This document shows, piece by piece, positions 1 through 7,542 of a DNA stretch of 37,128 bases (position 1 is its first letter; each line of letters starts with the position of its first letter). The position numbers and the translations under genes are program-made. Under the pieces are notes generated by a model, which did no database searches, was not told the origin of the DNA, and worked only from the letters and a program-made list of their open reading frames with translations. Location of the stretch: NCBI GenBank assembly GCA_013205405.1, contig JABMMZ010000098.1:1-37128 (forward strand), read 5' to 3'. This stretch comes from Bacteroidota bacterium. Lineage in GTDB: Bacteria > Bacteroidota > Bacteroidia > NS11-12g > UBA955.

Positions 1-20
1 ATCTTCGCCATTATAAACTA

Positions 21-53
21 AAACACCCTCAACAAATTTTGCTGAGGGTGTTT
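21..53. terminator. Hairpin terminator downstream of ssb
   Basis: An 11-bp perfect stem (AAACACCCTCA at 21-31 pairing with TGAGGGTGTTT at 43-53) encloses an 11-nt loop. T-rich sequence flanks it on both strands, so it could terminate in either direction. It lies 29 bp past the ssb stop codon. Confidence 0.8.
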
Positions 54-81
54 TTACCAATTAATAAAGAAATGCTTTATT

Positions 82-477
82 TTAAAATGGTAATCCATCT
101 TCCATTACTTCTGCCATAGAGTTAATAGGTTCTTGGTTATTTTTTTTAGCACCTAAGAATTCAAATTCGTTCACTCTTATTTCTGTAATGAACTTTTTTT
201 CGCCTTTGTCATTAAGATACTCGCGGTTTACAAGTGTGCCTTCTATGGCTAATTTTTCGCCTTTGTCTACATACTTTTCAATAATTTCTGCTTGCTTTCC
301 CCATACTACAAGGCTATGCCAGTATGTAATTTCTACTACCTCTCCTTTGGCATTTTTTTGTCTGTCGTTAGTAGCAATACGCAAACGCGCCACTTTGTTG
401 CCATTGTCGAATGATTTTACTTCTGGTGTAGCACCAACGTTACCGATTAAACGTACTGAATTGATTAAACTTTTCAT
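82..477 (-). CDS. ssb: Single-stranded DNA-binding protein
   Basis: Binds and protects single-stranded DNA in replication, recombination and repair. The 131-aa product begins with the OB-fold pattern of SSB (LIGNVGATPEVK near residues 10-21, then TYWHSLVVWGKQAE near 51-64). It ends in an acidic tip, MEDGLPF, matching the D/E-rich ...PF tail that docks partner proteins. The length is short for SSB because the linker between the OB fold and the tail is brief, as in many Bacteroidota SSBs. It starts at ATG and stands alone with its own terminator. About 290 bp separate it from the next gene. A possible -7 box (CATCTTTG, one base off consensus, 545-552) is too weak to list separately. Confidence 0.95.
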   Translation of the reverse strand: MKSLINSVRLIGNVGATPEVKSFDNGNKVARLRIATNDRQKNAKGEVVEITYWHSLVVWGKQAEIIEKYVDKGEKLAIEGTLVNREYLNDKGEKKFITEIRVNEFEFLGAKKNNQEPINSMAEVMEDGLPF

Positions 478-767
478 GATTCTGATATATATTTTTTATT
501 TGTTTTTAATCGTATCACCACTTAGTTGTTGTTATTTGATAGTGCAAAGATGTAGGCACTCAAAAATTTTATTCGGTAATTAAATAGTTACTGTCGAATA
601 GAAACGTTTGTAAACGGTTAAAGGCGGCTTTGGTAATTGAAATGCTTATGAATTTCATTGCTAATTATTTATCTATTAAATAAAAAAATCATTTGACAAG
701 TAATATTTTTAATCAGCCTGCAGCCACAGGGTGCGTATTTAATAAATAAAAAAACAGTATTAATCTC

Positions 768-3695
768 CTAATACCCAAAAATCTCTTCTAAAGTAAGAAT
801 ATGCAGTTCGCCATACTTTTTAAGATCTTCTTGTTTTATTTTATCCTTGCTACCTACTACACTTATTATCCATTTGGTGCCTTTTACATGGGCTTGTTGA
901 AATGCCTTTACATCGCTAAATTGTATAGTTTGAATGGCTTCGTAAACTGCTTTTCTATCGTCTATAGATATGCCTTTGTCTTGTGCGCCCAAATAACTAA
1001 AAAATACGGATGTATTGTTTATTCTCTCTGCTTCAATACTACTAATAATGGCTTGTTTGGCTTGGTTAAAACTCGCTTCATTCTCAGGCATATTATTCAA
1101 TAGTTCATTCATGGCGTTGATAGCATCATTCATTTTATCGGCTTGCGTACCTACATAAGCTAATAATATGTCGTTTTTATCTTTTTCACTAGCTTGGTTG
1201 TAATAGGAGTAGGTGCTGTAAGCTAATGCACGGCTTTCTCTTATTTCTTGAAATACCACACTGCTCATGCCACCACCAAAATACTCATTATAGGCACGAA
1301 TGATTGGAGCTTTGTTGATGTCAAATATATCGGCAGTATGGCGCCAATTTATTTCTGCTTGTACCATTTCGTAATGGGTAAAATATACTTGACTAGTAGC
1401 CACAGTTAAAGGCTTGAATACATATGGTGAAATAGGGGTTAATGGTGTGGCAGATATTTTGTGATTAGCCAATAAAACAGTTTCAATCTCAGCCATATTT
1501 TGTGGTCCATAATACATTACTTGGTGTTTGTATTTGGTTATATTTTTTATAATATTTACTAAGTCGTCTGCTTTTAAGTTTTTTAGTTCTTCATTGGTTA
1601 AAGTATACGTTCTAGGATTTATTTTACCATATAATGCATAGGTGCTAAGCGCATTGGTTATCGATTTTTTATTTAGTTTAGCATCAGTTCTATTTTTTAA
1701 TTGACGGGCAATATAATCATCTAAAGCTTTTTGGTTGGGTTTAGCATTGGCTAATAGTTCTTCAAAAAGTATCAATGCTTCATTGAAATTTTGTTGCGGT
1801 CCATTCAAAGAAATAAAGCTTCTTTTATCGCCTGCAGATATACTAAAATTACATGCCAATTGATAAAATTTCATGCTCAATTCTGAAGCAGTGTATTTTT
1901 CTGTTCCTATAAACTGTAAATAATCTAAGGCAAATGGTAATTTTTTATCACTTAAACGGCCCATGTCTATTACATAGTATAAAGTAAATAATTGATTGGC
2001 AGTATTCTTTTTATACATTAATGCTGTATTGCCTAGTTTACCTATTTCAATATCTTTTTCATAATTTAAGAATACTGGTTTTATAGTATCCGATTCTTCG
2101 TTTAACAATTCAGCAACAAAAGGAGAAGTTTTATCTCTATTCAAATCAACCTCAGTAATGGTTGGCTTTTCAATTTTTTCTTTCTTAGCATCTTCACCTG
2201 TTCTTTTATATAAAATGCTATAGCCATCTGTATAATATTCGTTTGCAAAATCTACAATTTCTTGCTTTGTAATTAAGCTCATTTGGTAATTAAGATTCAA
2301 AACATCTATCCATTTTCTGCCTGTTACAAAGGCATCAAGTTGGGTATAAGCTATACCTGCATTGCTTTCTAATTTTCGAGTATCTTCTACCATATTATTA
2401 GCAATTATTCCTTTCAAAAGGCTTTCATCAAAATTACCTTTTTTAATATTTTCTATTTGTTCTAAAAGTAAATCCTTAACTTGCTCTAAGCTCTGCCCTT
2501 GCTTAGGTTTACCAGTAAGTAAATGCACACTGTAATCTTTCATAAAATCTGGAGAGGATGAGGCAGTAAGCACTTTTTGTGCTTTTACCAAGTTTAAATC
2601 TATTAATCCAGCTTTGCTATTACTCAAAATCAAATCCATAACACGCAATAGGGTTGCTTCTTTACTAGCCACGCCATCAAAACGCCATGCAATCATAATA
2701 TTAGCCGCATCAGGACCTATTATATTGATACTATCAGGCCGCATACGTGGAAATTCAGGGCTAAATGTAAAAGCAGGCACTGGTTTATTTTTCATACCTC
2801 CAAAATGCTTGTCAACCATAGCAATTATAATATCAGGGTCCATATCTCCCGACATAATAATGGCCATATTATTTGGCACATAGTACGTGTTAAAGTATTC
2901 TCTAATTTTTACTAATGAAGGGTTTTTTAAATGTTCAACAGTGCCAATGGTGGTTTGTGTGCCATACTGATGGGTGCGGAACAAACTGGCATATAATTTT
3001 TCATAAGATTCATCACCATCATTGTCTAGAGAAATATTCTTTTCTTCGTAAACAGCTTCTAACTCCGTATGAAATAATCGTAAAATTGGGTTTCTGTATC
3101 TTTCTGCTTCTAGTTCTATCCATTGGTGAATCATATTAGAAGGAATATCGTTAACATACACTGTTTGCTCAACACTTGTAAAAGCATTTGTGCCTTGCGC
3201 ACCTATACTTTGGCATACTTTATCAAACTCGTTGGCAATACTATATTTAGCAGCCAATCCGCTGATACTGTCTATTTGACGGTATATTACTTTGCGTTTG
3301 GCCTCATCGGTAGTTTTATTATATACTTCGTATAAATTATCTATTTGATCAAGATAAACTTTCTCTTTCGCATAGTCTTGGGTACCATATTTATCCGTAC
3401 CTTTAAATAAAAGATGCTCTAAATAATGGGCTAAGCCAGTATTATCTTTAGGGTCGTTTTTACTCCCTGCTTTGGTAGCTATTAAAGTTTGAATACGTGG
3501 TTGGTCTTTATTAACAGAAAGTATCACTGTTAAACCATTTGGCAAAACATACCAGCGGGTATTAGTAGGGTCGTTAGAAACTTTTGTGTAGGCGAAATTC
3601 CCTTGTTTTTCAACACCATAAGTACTGTATCTGGTTTGCGCATTTATTACTAAAGTAAGTAACAATAAAAATGAAATGAAGATTTTTTTTTTCAT
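768..3695 (-). CDS. M16 family zinc metallopeptidase (insulinase-like), exported
   Basis: A 975-aa two-repeat M16 peptidase, probably periplasmic or outer-membrane associated. An N-terminal signal peptide is visible (MKKKIFISFLLLLTLVINAQ). The inverted zinc motif HYLEH lies at residues 90-94 (zinc His90 and His94, catalytic Glu93). The downstream glutamate motif ELEAVYEE is at 211-218. About 40 extra residues lie between the two motifs compared with short M16 enzymes. The second half (about 540-975) has no HxxEH, as usual for the inactive C-terminal repeat. The length suits the single-chain pitrilysin-like forms common in Bacteroidota. It is monocistronic with a -7 box just upstream. The substrate is unknown. 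Confidence 0.93.
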   Translation of the reverse strand: MKKKIFISFLLLLTLVINAQTRYSTYGVEKQGNFAYTKVSNDPTNTRWYVLPNGLTVILSVNKDQPRIQTLIATKAGSKNDPKDNTGLAHYLEHLLFKGTDKYGTQDYAKEKVYLDQIDNLYEVYNKTTDEAKRKVIYRQIDSISGLAAKYSIANEFDKVCQSIGAQGTNAFTSVEQTVYVNDIPSNMIHQWIELEAERYRNPILRLFHTELEAVYEEKNISLDNDGDESYEKLYASLFRTHQYGTQTTIGTVEHLKNPSLVKIREYFNTYYVPNNMAIIMSGDMDPDIIIAMVDKHFGGMKNKPVPAFTFSPEFPRMRPDSINIIGPDAANIMIAWRFDGVASKEATLLRVMDLILSNSKAGLIDLNLVKAQKVLTASSSPDFMKDYSVHLLTGKPKQGQSLEQVKDLLLEQIENIKKGNFDESLLKGIIANNMVEDTRKLESNAGIAYTQLDAFVTGRKWIDVLNLNYQMSLITKQEIVDFANEYYTDGYSILYKRTGEDAKKEKIEKPTITEVDLNRDKTSPFVAELLNEESDTIKPVFLNYEKDIEIGKLGNTALMYKKNTANQLFTLYYVIDMGRLSDKKLPFALDYLQFIGTEKYTASELSMKFYQLACNFSISAGDKRSFISLNGPQQNFNEALILFEELLANAKPNQKALDDYIARQLKNRTDAKLNKKSITNALSTYALYGKINPRTYTLTNEELKNLKADDLVNIIKNITKYKHQVMYYGPQNMAEIETVLLANHKISATPLTPISPYVFKPLTVATSQVYFTHYEMVQAEINWRHTADIFDINKAPIIRAYNEYFGGGMSSVVFQEIRESRALAYSTYSYYNQASEKDKNDILLAYVGTQADKMNDAINAMNELLNNMPENEASFNQAKQAIISSIEAERINNTSVFFSYLGAQDKGISIDDRKAVYEAIQTIQFSDVKAFQQAHVKGTKWIISVVGSKDKIKQEDLKKYGELHILTLEEIFGY

Positions 3696-3706
3696 AAATT
3701 GAATTT

Positions 3707-3714
3707 CAAAAGTA
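3707..3714 (-). promoter_or_regulatory. Bacteroidota -7 box for the M16 peptidase
   Basis: Reads TACTTTTG on the minus strand, matching TAnnTTTG, and ends 11 nt before the ATG. No clear TTG -33 element was found. Confidence 0.45.
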
Positions 3715-3770
3715 ATAATAAAAAAATAATATTTAGTCGAAAATTAGATTAAATTGATAAAATAATAGAT

Positions 3771-3778
3771 TAGGTTTG
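3771..3778 (+). promoter_or_regulatory. Bacteroidota -7 box for the PspC-type pseudogene
   Basis: TAGGTTTG matches TAnnTTTG and ends 10 nt before the ATG at 3789. A TTG lies at 3754-3756, closer than the usual spacing. It may now drive only the intact small gene at 4222. Confidence 0.4.
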
Positions 3779-3788
3779 TGTTAATATT

Positions 3789-4225
3789 ATGAATAAATAA
3801 CTGTTAAGAAGCAGAAACACCAAGGTTATTGGAGGCGTATTCGGTGGCTTAGGAAGCTATTTTGAAGTAGATGCCATTATTTTAGGTTTACCTTTCTTGC
3901 TTTGCTTTTAGCAGGCGGAGGTAGTTTTATTATCTATTTAATATTATTAGTTGTAATACCCAAAGAACCTGTTTATCTCTTAAACAATACACAAGAATCC
4001 GCTTCTAGTTTTGAGGTCTTTCAACAAGAAGATTTAGCTAAAAACGAAACAGATAGCAGCAGCAAAACCCTATTTGGCTTATTAATGATAAGTGATGGTG
4101 CGCTAATGTTGTAGCACAATTTAATTCCACTATTTAAAATAGGAAAATTATGGCCAGCCATTTTAATAATAGCAGGTTTAGGTTTAGTATTTCAAAAGAG
4201 CAAAAAGGAGGCAACGAAAGCATGA
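3789..4225 (+). pseudogene. PspC-domain membrane protein, degraded
   Basis: Conceptual translation gives a PspC (phage-shock-protein C) domain: RSRNTKVIGGVFGGLGSYFE, then a hydrophobic segment LLAGGGSFIIYLILLVVIP, a polar linker and a second hydrophobic stretch (LWPAILIIAGLGLVF). Three lesions break it. A TAA at 3798-3800 replaces codon 4 (ATG AAT AAA TAA, where family members often read MNKKL). A one-base frameshift lies near 3895-3905 between ...GLPFLL and LLAGGG. An in-frame TAG sits at 4112-4114. The reading frame then runs on to a TGA at 4223-4225 that overlaps the ATG of the next gene, the spacing of a former operon. The family is linked to envelope stress. The family call is firm at domain level; the original function is unknown. 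Confidence 0.8.
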
Positions 4226-4482
4226 AAAATCAAAACTTTACAGCAGGTTTAATTTTAACATTACTTGGCAGTATTCTGTTATTGCGCAACTTCGATTTAC
4301 TAAATATAGATTGGGACGAGATTCTAAAATTTTGGCTTTTATTGCTTATTTATGCAGGCTTAGCTACATTATATGGTAATAAAAAAACGTGGCTAGTACC
4401 ATTAGCGATGATTGGTATTACAATATTGTCCATTCTACTTTATATGGTTTTTAAGGATAATGGGATAATTGTAGAAGCTTAA
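4222..4482 (+). CDS. Small membrane protein, LiaI/DUF5668-like
   Basis: An 86-aa protein with an N-terminal hydrophobic hairpin (FTAGLILTLLGSILLLRNFD, then LKFWLLLLIYAGLATLY) and a third hydrophobic segment near 58-76. This resembles the LiaI/DUF5668-type module often found beside or fused to PspC domains. I chose the ATG at 4222 over an upstream start at 4150 because the protein then begins MKNQNFTAGL, and ATGA overlaps the stop of the broken PspC gene. AAGGAGG lies 10 nt upstream, but it falls inside upstream codons and may be chance in this phylum. With its partner broken, it may be expressed alone. Confidence 0.65.
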   Translation: MKNQNFTAGLILTLLGSILLLRNFDLLNIDWDEILKFWLLLLIYAGLATLYGNKKTWLVPLAMIGITILSILLYMVFKDNGIIVEA

Positions 4483-4495
4483 AATAAAATTGTTT

Positions 4496-5497
4496 TTAAT
4501 TTAAAGTCAATTGCCATTTCCATGCAGAGTATAACATAACATCCAAATTAAGTTCCGCTTTCCAACCCAATATATTGTTAGCTTTTGAACTATTGGCATA
4601 TACTTGTTCTACATCTCCTTGACGTATAGCACCAATGGTGTAATTTAACTTTAAATTATTAACGCTTTCAAAACATTTTATTACTTCTAATACAGAATTG
4701 CCATTGCCCGTACCCAAGTTAAATACATCAAAGTGATTGTTAGGATTTTGGGCCATGTAATCTATTGCTTTTACGTGCGCTTTGGCTAAATCTACAACAT
4801 GAATATAATCTCTAATACAAGTGCCATCTGGTGTATTGTAAGTATTGCCATATACAGTTATTTTTTCTCTTAGGCCTGCGGCTGTTTGGGTTATAAAAGG
4901 AACTAAATTATTAGGCACGCCTATAGGCAATTCGCCTAAAAAAGCAGTATGATGCGCCCCGATAGGATTAAAATAACGCAACGCAATAGTATTTGTAAAT
5001 CGGTTGTCATTTAATATTTGCTCACCTACTTGCTTGGTATTTCCATAGGGAGAGGTAGCAGGTTTTAAAGGGGTGTTTTCATCTACAGGTGTATGGTCGG
5101 GTTCGCCATATACAGTGCAACTAGAACTAAATACAATATTTTTAACTTGATTAGCTTCCATTGTTTCAAGCAAAGTAATTAAACCACCAATATTATTTTT
5201 ATAATATTTCAAAGGTTCTTGTACCGATTCGCCTACCGCTTTGAAAGCAGCAAAATGTATCACTGAGTCTATGGCATGCGATTTAAATATAGCATCTAAA
5301 GCCAATGAATCATTCACATCTGTATCATAAAAAATAGGTGTTACACCACATATTTTTTCAATACCCTCTAATACCGAAAGATAAGAATTAGATAAATTAT
5401 CTATAATGATTGGTGTATATCCGTGGGCTATTAATTCTCCTACAGTATGCGAACCAATATAACCTAAACCTCCAGTTACTAATATATTTTTACCCAT
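4496..5497 (-). CDS. galE: UDP-glucose 4-epimerase
   Basis: Interconverts UDP-glucose and UDP-galactose (or the N-acetyl forms) with tightly bound NAD, supplying sugars for surface glycans. The 333-aa extended SDR protein has the Rossmann motif GGLGYIG at 9-15, the active-site serine in FSSSCTVYG (Ser126), and YGNTK at 151-155 with catalytic Tyr151 and Lys155. Downstream, the ALRYFNPIGAH and DGTCIRDYIHV segments are typical of GalE. Length is normal. Its ATG shares one base with the stop of the upstream acetyltransferase (TAATG), so the two are probably translationally coupled. Confidence 0.95.
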   Translation of the reverse strand: MGKNILVTGGLGYIGSHTVGELIAHGYTPIIIDNLSNSYLSVLEGIEKICGVTPIFYDTDVNDSLALDAIFKSHAIDSVIHFAAFKAVGESVQEPLKYYKNNIGGLITLLETMEANQVKNIVFSSSCTVYGEPDHTPVDENTPLKPATSPYGNTKQVGEQILNDNRFTNTIALRYFNPIGAHHTAFLGELPIGVPNNLVPFITQTAAGLREKITVYGNTYNTPDGTCIRDYIHVVDLAKAHVKAIDYMAQNPNNHFDVFNLGTGNGNSVLEVIKCFESVNNLKLNYTIGAIRQGDVEQVYANSSKANNILGWKAELNLDVMLYSAWKWQLTLN

Positions 5498-6069
5498 TAT
5501 TTTGTGCGTATTACAATGCTATTATTTATTTCATATTCTTGCTTACTCTCTTGACAAGTGGCTTTACCATTGGCATCAAATTCTAGTTTGTGTCCATACT
5601 CACTCATCCAACCTATTTGTCGAGCAGGATTGCCAACAAGAAGTGCAAAGTCGGGTACATGTTTAGTTACTACTGCTCCAGCACCAATAAACGCATATTG
5701 ACCAATATTATGACCGCAAATAATGGTAGCATTGGCGCCAATACTAGCACCTTTTCCTACAATGGTTTCAGCATATTGCTCTCTTCTATTTACCGCACTG
5801 CGTGGGTTGTTAACATTGGTAAACACCATGCTAGGCCCTAAAAATACATCATCCTCACATTTTACACCCGTATATATAGAAACATTGTTTTGAACCTTTA
5901 CATTTTTACCTAAAACTACTTGAGGTGAAATAACGACATTCTGTCCAATATTACAGTTTTCGCCAATGGTACAATTGGGCATGATATGACTAAAATGCCA
6001 AATTTTAGTACCTTTAGCTATATTACAGCCTTCGTCTATTACGGCTGTGGGATGTGCAAAATATTCCAT
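5497..6069 (-). CDS. WbpD/WlbB-like sugar N-acetyltransferase
   Basis: A 190-aa left-handed parallel beta-helix acyltransferase with hexapeptide repeats from about residue 8 to 150 (for example IGENCNIGQNVVI and IGANATIICGHNIG). It resembles enzymes that acetylate the 3-amino group of UDP-2-acetamido-3-amino-2,3-dideoxy-glucuronate: compare the N-terminal HPTAVIDEGCNIAKGTKIWH, the VGNPARQIGWMSEYG closing segment and a C-terminal tail with DANGKATC. That points to O-antigen or other surface polysaccharide sugars. No other gene of that sugar pathway is in the window, so the substrate is inferred. It is first in an operon with galE. Confidence 0.8.
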   Translation of the reverse strand: MEYFAHPTAVIDEGCNIAKGTKIWHFSHIMPNCTIGENCNIGQNVVISPQVVLGKNVKVQNNVSIYTGVKCEDDVFLGPSMVFTNVNNPRSAVNRREQYAETIVGKGASIGANATIICGHNIGQYAFIGAGAVVTKHVPDFALLVGNPARQIGWMSEYGHKLEFDANGKATCQESKQEYEINNSIVIRTK

Positions 6070-6081
6070 AATTTATAGGTG

Positions 6082-6089
6082 CAAAGATA
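6082..6089 (-). promoter_or_regulatory. Bacteroidota -7 box for the acetyltransferase-galE operon
   Basis: Reads TATCTTTG on the minus strand (TAnnTTTG) and ends 12 nt before the ATG, implying a leader of under about 10 nt. Confidence 0.45.
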
Positions 6090-6155
6090 AGGAAAGAATT
6101 AATTTGAGATAATTGATATTATTTCTATTTTTAACTATTCACTTTTCATTCTTCA

Positions 6156-7436
6156 CTATTCTCCCTTTCCTTGTAAAATTTTATTCCCAATTTTACAGTT
6201 TAAGCATTGTTTAGCATCGCAATAGTGTGTTTTTAATTCTATGAGTGCTTGGCTATCAAAAGCATTTGTTGCATTTATACCAAAAGTATTCCAATGGGTA
6301 ATTATGGAATTACTTTCAGGTTTTAAATGTTGCAAAATACTTATGGCTTTGGTACTCAATTTTTCATCACCAATACTTTGTGCATATACAAATAAAATGG
6401 GTACTACGGCATTAATTAATAATAAATCTATCGCATTTTGAGATAATTCTGCACTGTGTTTTTTTGTTTCTTTGCCAAATACATAATGTGTTTGCCAATA
6501 GTCTGATGCTTCTAATTCAAATAAGGCTTCAATTTTTTTAATGTCCTCCAATTCAATAATCAGCGACATTAAATGATAACTTTGGTAAATAAGTTTAGAT
6601 AATTGGGCTAAGCGCATGGTGGGGAAATTACCAGGTCGCATACGCATCATTTTAAAAGTAGAAGATTGTAATGCTTTTAATTTATATTTTTTTTGTAAAA
6701 AATGCCATTCACTTTTCAAATTGTCAAAGTAGGGGTCATTAATAGATTGTTCTAAAAACCCAGCTGTGCCAAATACAAGCGCTTCTATTTGTGTTAAATT
6801 ATTTTTATGTTTACCTAAAATAGTAATTGGTAAATTAAAGGCTAATTGCTCAAAAGGAATACTATTGGTTCCAAAACCAAAACTGCGTGCAATGGCATAA
6901 TAAAAAACAGTATGCCAATCGTTATTGCCTTGTGTAAGCCAGTTTTTAACTTGGTCTGCTTTGCGCTCCAAGCGATTGATTAATGCTCTATCCAAAGCTT
7001 GGGTAGTTGTAAAATAATCTATTTTAGCAATGAATGGTGCACACGGAATCCAATGCTTTGAGTTTTTTAATTGTGTATAATTTTTGAGAATGGAGTCATA
7101 TATTCTATCATTTATTTCTATAGTTGGAATAGCACTACCATCTTGCCTTACCGCTTGTTTATGGTGGCTAAATACAACATGTAAAATGATGTTGTTGTAG
7201 GCTGTATCTAAATGGTGTTTATGCAAATACCAATCATCAGAATGAACATGAATTTCAATGTTACCTACCCAATCGGCCTCGCCAATACGAATGCGGGCAG
7301 CGCTAAAATCGGGACCAGAATCTGTATTCAATTTACCTCTTTTTAGAATCAATACTTCTTTGCCATCTGTAGTTTTCAATCCTTCAGAATCAAACAAACC
7401 TGCTAACCATATATATTGAAGTAATTCTTCGTTCAT
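6156..7436 (-). CDS. DUF2851 family protein
   Basis: A 426-aa cytosolic protein of the DUF2851 family, with no characterised function that I know of. The N-terminal third carries the conserved pattern: NTDSGPDFSAARIRIG (about 37-52), WVGNIEIHVHSDDWYLHKHH (about 56-75), then YNNIILHVVF. The order GPDF ... EIHV resembles the Asp/Glu layout of PD-(D/E)XK nucleases; that is my inference only. The C-terminus ends in a cysteine cluster, YCDAKQCLNCKIG (C-x4-C-x2-C), which could bind metal. No signal peptide or membrane segment. It is divergent from mutL across a 106-bp gap. Confidence 0.85.
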   Translation of the reverse strand: MNEELLQYIWLAGLFDSEGLKTTDGKEVLILKRGKLNTDSGPDFSAARIRIGEADWVGNIEIHVHSDDWYLHKHHLDTAYNNIILHVVFSHHKQAVRQDGSAIPTIEINDRIYDSILKNYTQLKNSKHWIPCAPFIAKIDYFTTTQALDRALINRLERKADQVKNWLTQGNNDWHTVFYYAIARSFGFGTNSIPFEQLAFNLPITILGKHKNNLTQIEALVFGTAGFLEQSINDPYFDNLKSEWHFLQKKYKLKALQSSTFKMMRMRPGNFPTMRLAQLSKLIYQSYHLMSLIIELEDIKKIEALFELEASDYWQTHYVFGKETKKHSAELSQNAIDLLLINAVVPILFVYAQSIGDEKLSTKAISILQHLKPESNSIITHWNTFGINATNAFDSQALIELKTHYCDAKQCLNCKIGNKILQGKGE

Positions 7437-7490
7437 GTAGTTGCAAATAAAGTAAAATGTTAGGAAAAAATACGCTGTGGTTAATAATTT

Positions 7491-7524
7491 TTGTAAAAAC
7501 GCGCTGTATTAAATCTTATTTTTG
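7491..7524 (+). promoter_or_regulatory. Promoter of mutL
   Basis: TTG at 7491-7493 and TATTTTTG at 7517-7524 (TAnnTTTG) are separated by 23 nt. The -7 box ends 18 nt before the ATG at 7543 and overlaps the alternative TTG start at 7522, which argues against that start. Confidence 0.5.
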
Positions 7525-7542
7525 CTTTTTAATTTTTATATA

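Noticed and set aside
478-767. A small RNA or gene between ssb and the M16 gene
   Set aside because: I found no coding frame, tRNA-like fold or strong hairpin; only a weak -7-like CATCTTTG at 545-552.
4150-4221. Start at 4150 for the small membrane protein
   Set aside because: That stretch encodes the end of the PspC-type pseudogene in another frame, and ATG 4222 gives a natural N-terminus with ATGA overlap.
7522-7542. TTG at 7522 as the mutL start
   Set aside because: It lies inside the -7 promoter box and adds seven residues absent from the family; ATG 7543 fits MutL N-termini.
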